In this document: piece after piece, positions 37,263 through 40,782 of the stretch | Position numbering within the stretch: position 1 is the stretch's first letter | Layout of the letters: each line of letters opens with the position of its first letter | Notes under the pieces: model-generated | The model's database searches: none | Seen by the model: the letters and a program-made list of their open reading frames with translations, nothing else | Told to the model about the DNA's origin: nothing | Origin: Planctomycetaceae bacterium | Lineage (GTDB): Bacteria; Planctomycetota; UBA8742; UBA2392; JABWBM01 | Direction of reading: 5' to 3' | DNA: 40,782 nucleotides | NCBI GenBank assembly: GCA_013360495.1 | Contig: JABWBM010000004.1 | Location: forward strand, 1-40,782 | Position numbers and translations under genes: made by a program

Positions 37263-40200
37263 ACCTCACGAGATTGACCAACTCTTGCAGGAGCGAGTCG
37301 GATGTCGTGATGGTGCGAGCGTTGGCCTGGAAGGCGCGCTGCTGTTGGATCAGGTTCGTGAACTGTTCGGCCAGTTCCACGTTCGACTCTTCGAGGAAAC
37401 CCGAGCGGATCAGGCCGCGTCCGGCGGAACCGGCGGTGCCGATGATCGCCTGACCGGAGTTGGTGCTCTCCTTGAAGTAGTTCTCGCCCTGCACGTCGAG
37501 GCCGCCCGGATTGGCGAAGCGCGCTACGGCAAGCTGGCCAAGCGAACGGGTGAGGCCGTTATCGAAGAGACCGGTGATCTTGCCGTCGGACGCGATGACG
37601 AAGTCGTCGAGGGTGCCGGCCTTGAAGCCGTCCTGATTGAAGAGGAAGACTTCCGTCGGGTTGGCCACGCTGCCATCCGGCGCGACGTCGGCCGCAAAGC
37701 CGGTGAGGCTCGCGAAATTGAGCGTCGCGACCAGCGGCTCGTCGACGCCGAAGTCGTCGAGGTCGATGCTGATCTGGTCGCCGGAGTCGGCAAGGTAGCG
37801 GCCATTGGTGTCGAAGTTGATCGTTCCTGTGCCGACCACGGTCTGAATGTCGGTGCCTGGGGTGACGTTGTTGTCTTCGGCGCGAGCCATCCAGCGCCAG
37901 CGTGTGCCACTGTTGCTCTTGGATTCGAGCCAGTAGGTGACATCCACCGTGCGCGGGATGCCGAGGGAGTCGAAGAGCACCGCGGTCGAGCGGAAGCTCT
38001 CGCCGGCGGCGTCATTGATCTCGGAGAAGCCGGCCAGCACGCTTTGGGAATTGTCGGTCTTGACCTTGATTTCGACGTTGGTAATGGCATTGGACGTGCC
38101 GACGTGTCCGGAGATGCGCAGCTTGCCCGAATCACTCGCGGTGTCGAGACCGGCGGGCGGGTTGGCGGCGGCGAGCGTCGAGTTGACGCCGATGTCCACT
38201 GATGCGGCTTCATGAATCGTGTAGGCAGAGGGGACGGTGGTCGACGGGAAGCTGTCGGAAGACTGCACTTCGAACTGCAACGCGTGAACGTCGTTGATCA
38301 GCGTTCCGGTCGTGGTGTCCGTGCGCATGCCGACGGCGGTGATCTTGGCGATCAGTCCGGCTGCGTTGCCCGTTGAGAAGCGGATGAAGTCGCCGACCTG
38401 CACGCCGGCGGCGGTGAAGTCGGTTTCATCGTCGATCATTTCGGCAGTGGCCACGCCGTCCACGAAGTCAGACGAGTTGGGCTGCGTGAAAGTATCGGCT
38501 GAGGCACCGGCGCCCACGAGGGACGATCCGCCGGAAACAGTGAAGCCTGCGGTCGCCGTTTGAACGATGCCGCCAAGACTGCCTGCGGTGGCGTTGCCCT
38601 GGCTGTTGCCGATGATGCTGTTGTCGGTGATGCGCAAGAACGACCCGATCGCCGAAGCCGAGAGCGGCGGGTTGGCATTGATTGAGCTATTGATCGCAGC
38701 CGCGATCGCCTGCGTCGTCAACGCCGGACTATCTTCAACCTCCACTCCGGTGTAACCCGCAGTCGCGGCGCCGCCCTGTGGAATGAGAAGGATCTTGATA
38801 CCGTTTGAGGAACTGGACGTTGAGGTTGCGAAGACCGTTCCAAAGTCGGCCGGGTTCGCGGGGTCGGCGGAAATGGTCAGCTCGGCGTTGTCGGAACTGA
38901 CGATTTCGAGCGTGCCAGTCAAGAGGCCGGCCGCCGCGGTATTCGCTCCAATCGAGAAATTGCCGTTGAGACCGGCAGCGATGACGTCAGGATCGGCGTC
39001 GATCTGCGCGATAATGTCGGCGGCGAGAGCCTGAACGTCCGCCGGCACGCCGCTCAATTGGATGATGATCGGCGAATTCGTCATGTTCGTGATATTCACC
39101 TGCAGGAACTCGTTGCCCGCAAGCGTCGTCACGTCATTGACTGTACTGGTCATAGTGGATTGCACGGCATTGCCATCGGTGCTGATGTCGAGGGTGTCAC
39201 CCGCGACGGCATCGACCGCGTCGACGCCGACAGTCGACAGAACCGCGGCATTCGCCGTATTGGTTGTCGCTGTGATGGTGAAGTTCCCGTCAACACCGGA
39301 CGTTTTGGCGAGGAGCTGGATCTGGTTGCCGACCACGCTTGCCGTCACGATGCCGGAAATTGCCGAATTCATGTTGATCGCGGTGGCGAGGTTGGTAGCC
39401 GTTTCGGCTGCCGTCGCGCCGATTTCAAACTGGTTCGAACTATTGCCGAGACCCGCGGCTACGGCCGTCATGGTCTGGCCCGCCATGATTGGGGTGAAGC
39501 TGTCAAACGTGACGGTATCCCCCGCCTGCATCAAAGGCTGCTGGGCGGTGCCGAGCGTCGGGTCGGCTGCCGAAGCAAGCACTGCCGCAAAAATCGGCGT
39601 CGAACCCGTGTCCGCGCTGATGAACGAATTACCTTCCGTGTTGATGATCGTGAAACCGTTGGTGGTATCGCCGCTCACCGAGAACTGCGAGGTCAATCCG
39701 TTGGTTGTGGCGAGACCGTTGAGAGCGGTCTGGAGATCGGACGCGGTGACCGTTCCGCCTGCACCGGTGCCGTTCACGATAACCGGGCTTGCCGCGACAA
39801 GGATATTTCCATTGGCGTCGGAAATCTGGACGCCGCCGATCGTGGTGGGGCCGACCACGCCGGCGCCAACACCTGCGTCAACTTCGGATTGATAGTCAGC
39901 TCCCGAAAGTGTGAGCGTATTGAAACCTGCGGCGCCGACCTGGTCGAGCGTGCCGTTGGTGGCCTCACCCGTGAGCGCGTTGATGCGCTGGGCGGAGATC
40001 ATTTCTTCGCCCGCCGCGTCCGAGCGGTGAATGCCGAGCGCGCCCTGCATCCAGTCACGCAGGTCGCCGAGCGTCAAACCGCCGGTCGGAGGGGGATCGC
40101 CCACGATGAATTCACGCGTCACCTTGCGTCCGCCGATCAACGCTTCGATCGTGATGGTGCTGCCGAGTTGAATGCTGAGGTCTACGGCATTGCCGGTGTT

Positions 40201-40782
40201 GTCGCCGGTGGATGAACGCACGAGATTGGTCAGGAGTGTGGATTCGGAAGCCTCGATCAGTGTTCCGCTGCTGCCGTCGAAGAGGGCGTCGGATTCGAGC
40301 ACGGTGGCGTTGTCGGCGATGTCGCCGCCGCCGTTAAGATTGCCGCGCCAGTCGGTGAAGGTGGTTTCTTTCGCGATGGTCAGGTTGCCAAGTTCGATGG
40401 AGATCTGCTCCAAGGGTCCGGCGGAGGTGAGGGCGAAGTCGATGGAACCGTCAGGTCCGACAACCTGGGAGGAGGTGTCGGCCATCCAGCCCTGAACGAT
40501 GAAGCCGTTGCTCGAATCAAAGAGCTTGCCGGTGTTATTGAGGGCGAAGGAACCATCGCGGGTATAGATATTATTTCCCGAGTGGTCGCCGAGGATGAAG
40601 AAGGTGCGCGCCTGACTGCCGTCATCGATGGCGAGGTCGGTGGCGATACCAGTGGCTTTGAGCGCGCCTTGCGTCATGATCTTCTGGATGTCCGCGACCT
40701 GAACGCCGAGCCCGATCTGGGCCGGGTTGGTGCCGCCGAGGAAGCCGCTTGGCGCGGTCCCGAACTTGAGGTTCTGGCTGAT
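37261..40782 (-). CDS. flgE: Flagellar hook protein FlgE, unusually long, N-terminus beyond the window
   Basis: Frame stays open to the right edge (NPAQIGLGVQVADIQKIMTQGALKATGIATDLAIDDG); C-terminus LRSFRSTAVLFDSLG…/GFLEESNVELAEQFTNLIQQQRAFQANARTITTSDSLLQELVNL-type FlgE signature. Confidence 0.9.
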   Translation of the reverse strand: MSQNLKFGTAPSGFLGGTNPAQIGLGVQVADIQKIMTQGALKATGIATDLAIDDGSQARTFFILGDHSGNNIYTRDGSFALNNTGKLFDSSNGFIVQGWMADTSSQVVGPDGSIDFALTSAGPLEQISIELGNLTIAKETTFTDWRGNLNGGGDIADNATVLESDALFDGSSGTLIEASESTLLTNLVRSSTGDNTGNAVDLSIQLGSTITIEALIGGRKVTREFIVGDPPPTGGLTLGDLRDWMQGALGIHRSDAAGEEMISAQRINALTGEATNGTLDQVGAAGFNTLTLSGADYQSEVDAGVGAGVVGPTTIGGVQISDANGNILVAASPVIVNGTGAGGTVTASDLQTALNGLATTNGLTSQFSVSGDTTNGFTIINTEGNSFISADTGSTPIFAAVLASAADPTLGTAQQPLMQAGDTVTFDSFTPIMAGQTMTAVAAGLGNSSNQFEIGATAAETATNLATAINMNSAISGIVTASVVGNQIQLLAKTSGVDGNFTITATTNTANAAVLSTVGVDAVDAVAGDTLDISTDGNAVQSTMTSTVNDVTTLAGNEFLQVNITNMTNSPIIIQLSGVPADVQALAADIIAQIDADPDVIAAGLNGNFSIGANTAAAGLLTGTLEIVSSDNAELTISADPANPADFGTVFATSTSSSSNGIKILLIPQGGAATAGYTGVEVEDSPALTTQAIAAAINSSINANPPLSASAIGSFLRITDNSIIGNSQGNATAGSLGGIVQTATAGFTVSGGSSLVGAGASADTFTQPNSSDFVDGVATAEMIDDETDFTAAGVQVGDFIRFSTGNAAGLIAKITAVGMRTDTTTGTLINDVHALQFEVQSSDSFPSTTVPSAYTIHEAASVDIGVNSTLAAANPPAGLDTASDSGKLRISGHVGTSNAITNVEIKVKTDNSQSVLAGFSEINDAAGESFRSTAVLFDSLGIPRTVDVTYWLESKSNSGTRWRWMARAEDNNVTPGTDIQTVVGTGTINFDTNGRYLADSGDQISIDLDDFGVDEPLVATLNFASLTGFAADVAPDGSVANPTEVFLFNQDGFKAGTLDDFVIASDGKITGLFDNGLTRSLGQLAVARFANPGGLDVQGENYFKESTNSGQAIIGTAGSAGRGLIRSGFLEESNVELAEQFTNLIQQQRAFQANARTITTSDSLLQELVNLVR

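Noticed and set aside
39058-40215. 385-aa and 276-aa plus-strand ORFs opposite flgE
   Set aside because: Antisense frames of a repetitive hook gene; no recognisable motifs.

Overview
The window is about 40.8 kb of high-GC bacterial chromosome, mostly housekeeping and cell-envelope genes. I did not assign a taxon. Left to right: VWA and putative-Ig surface proteins, a GNAT acetyltransferase, a flagellar-type histidine kinase plus FlgN-like protein, DedA, DnaA, an M16 peptidase, a chaperone cluster (groEL1-groES-groEL2-orf-dnaJ-grpE-fmdB-yacG), a BoxB/PaaA-like diiron protein with a TetR regulator, a methyltransferase, an ECF sigma factor with a FecR/PrcB-like partner, an aspartoacylase-family protein, LysS, a giant FtsX/LolC-type permease, LexA, a TPR protein, PrkA, a cytochrome b-cytochrome c fusion with a Rieske protein, and a very long flagellar hook protein cut by the right edge. 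The strongest hidden feature is a gene missed by the ORF track at 32177-32407 (-). It is a SelW/Rdx-family protein with an in-frame UGA in a CxxU motif, followed by a compact bSECIS-like hairpin, so it is very likely a selenoprotein. The second is the cytochrome b-like protein at 34742-36382 (-). It keeps the fold signatures and gains two CXXCH motifs, but appears to lack three of the four canonical heme-b histidines. Several dispersed repeat families also occur: REP/BIME palindromes, double-hairpin modules on both sides of groES, long inverted-repeat intergenic cassettes, and a 7-bp-periodic tandem repeat at the flgE stop. All calls come from reading the sequence and provided translations; no searches were run.
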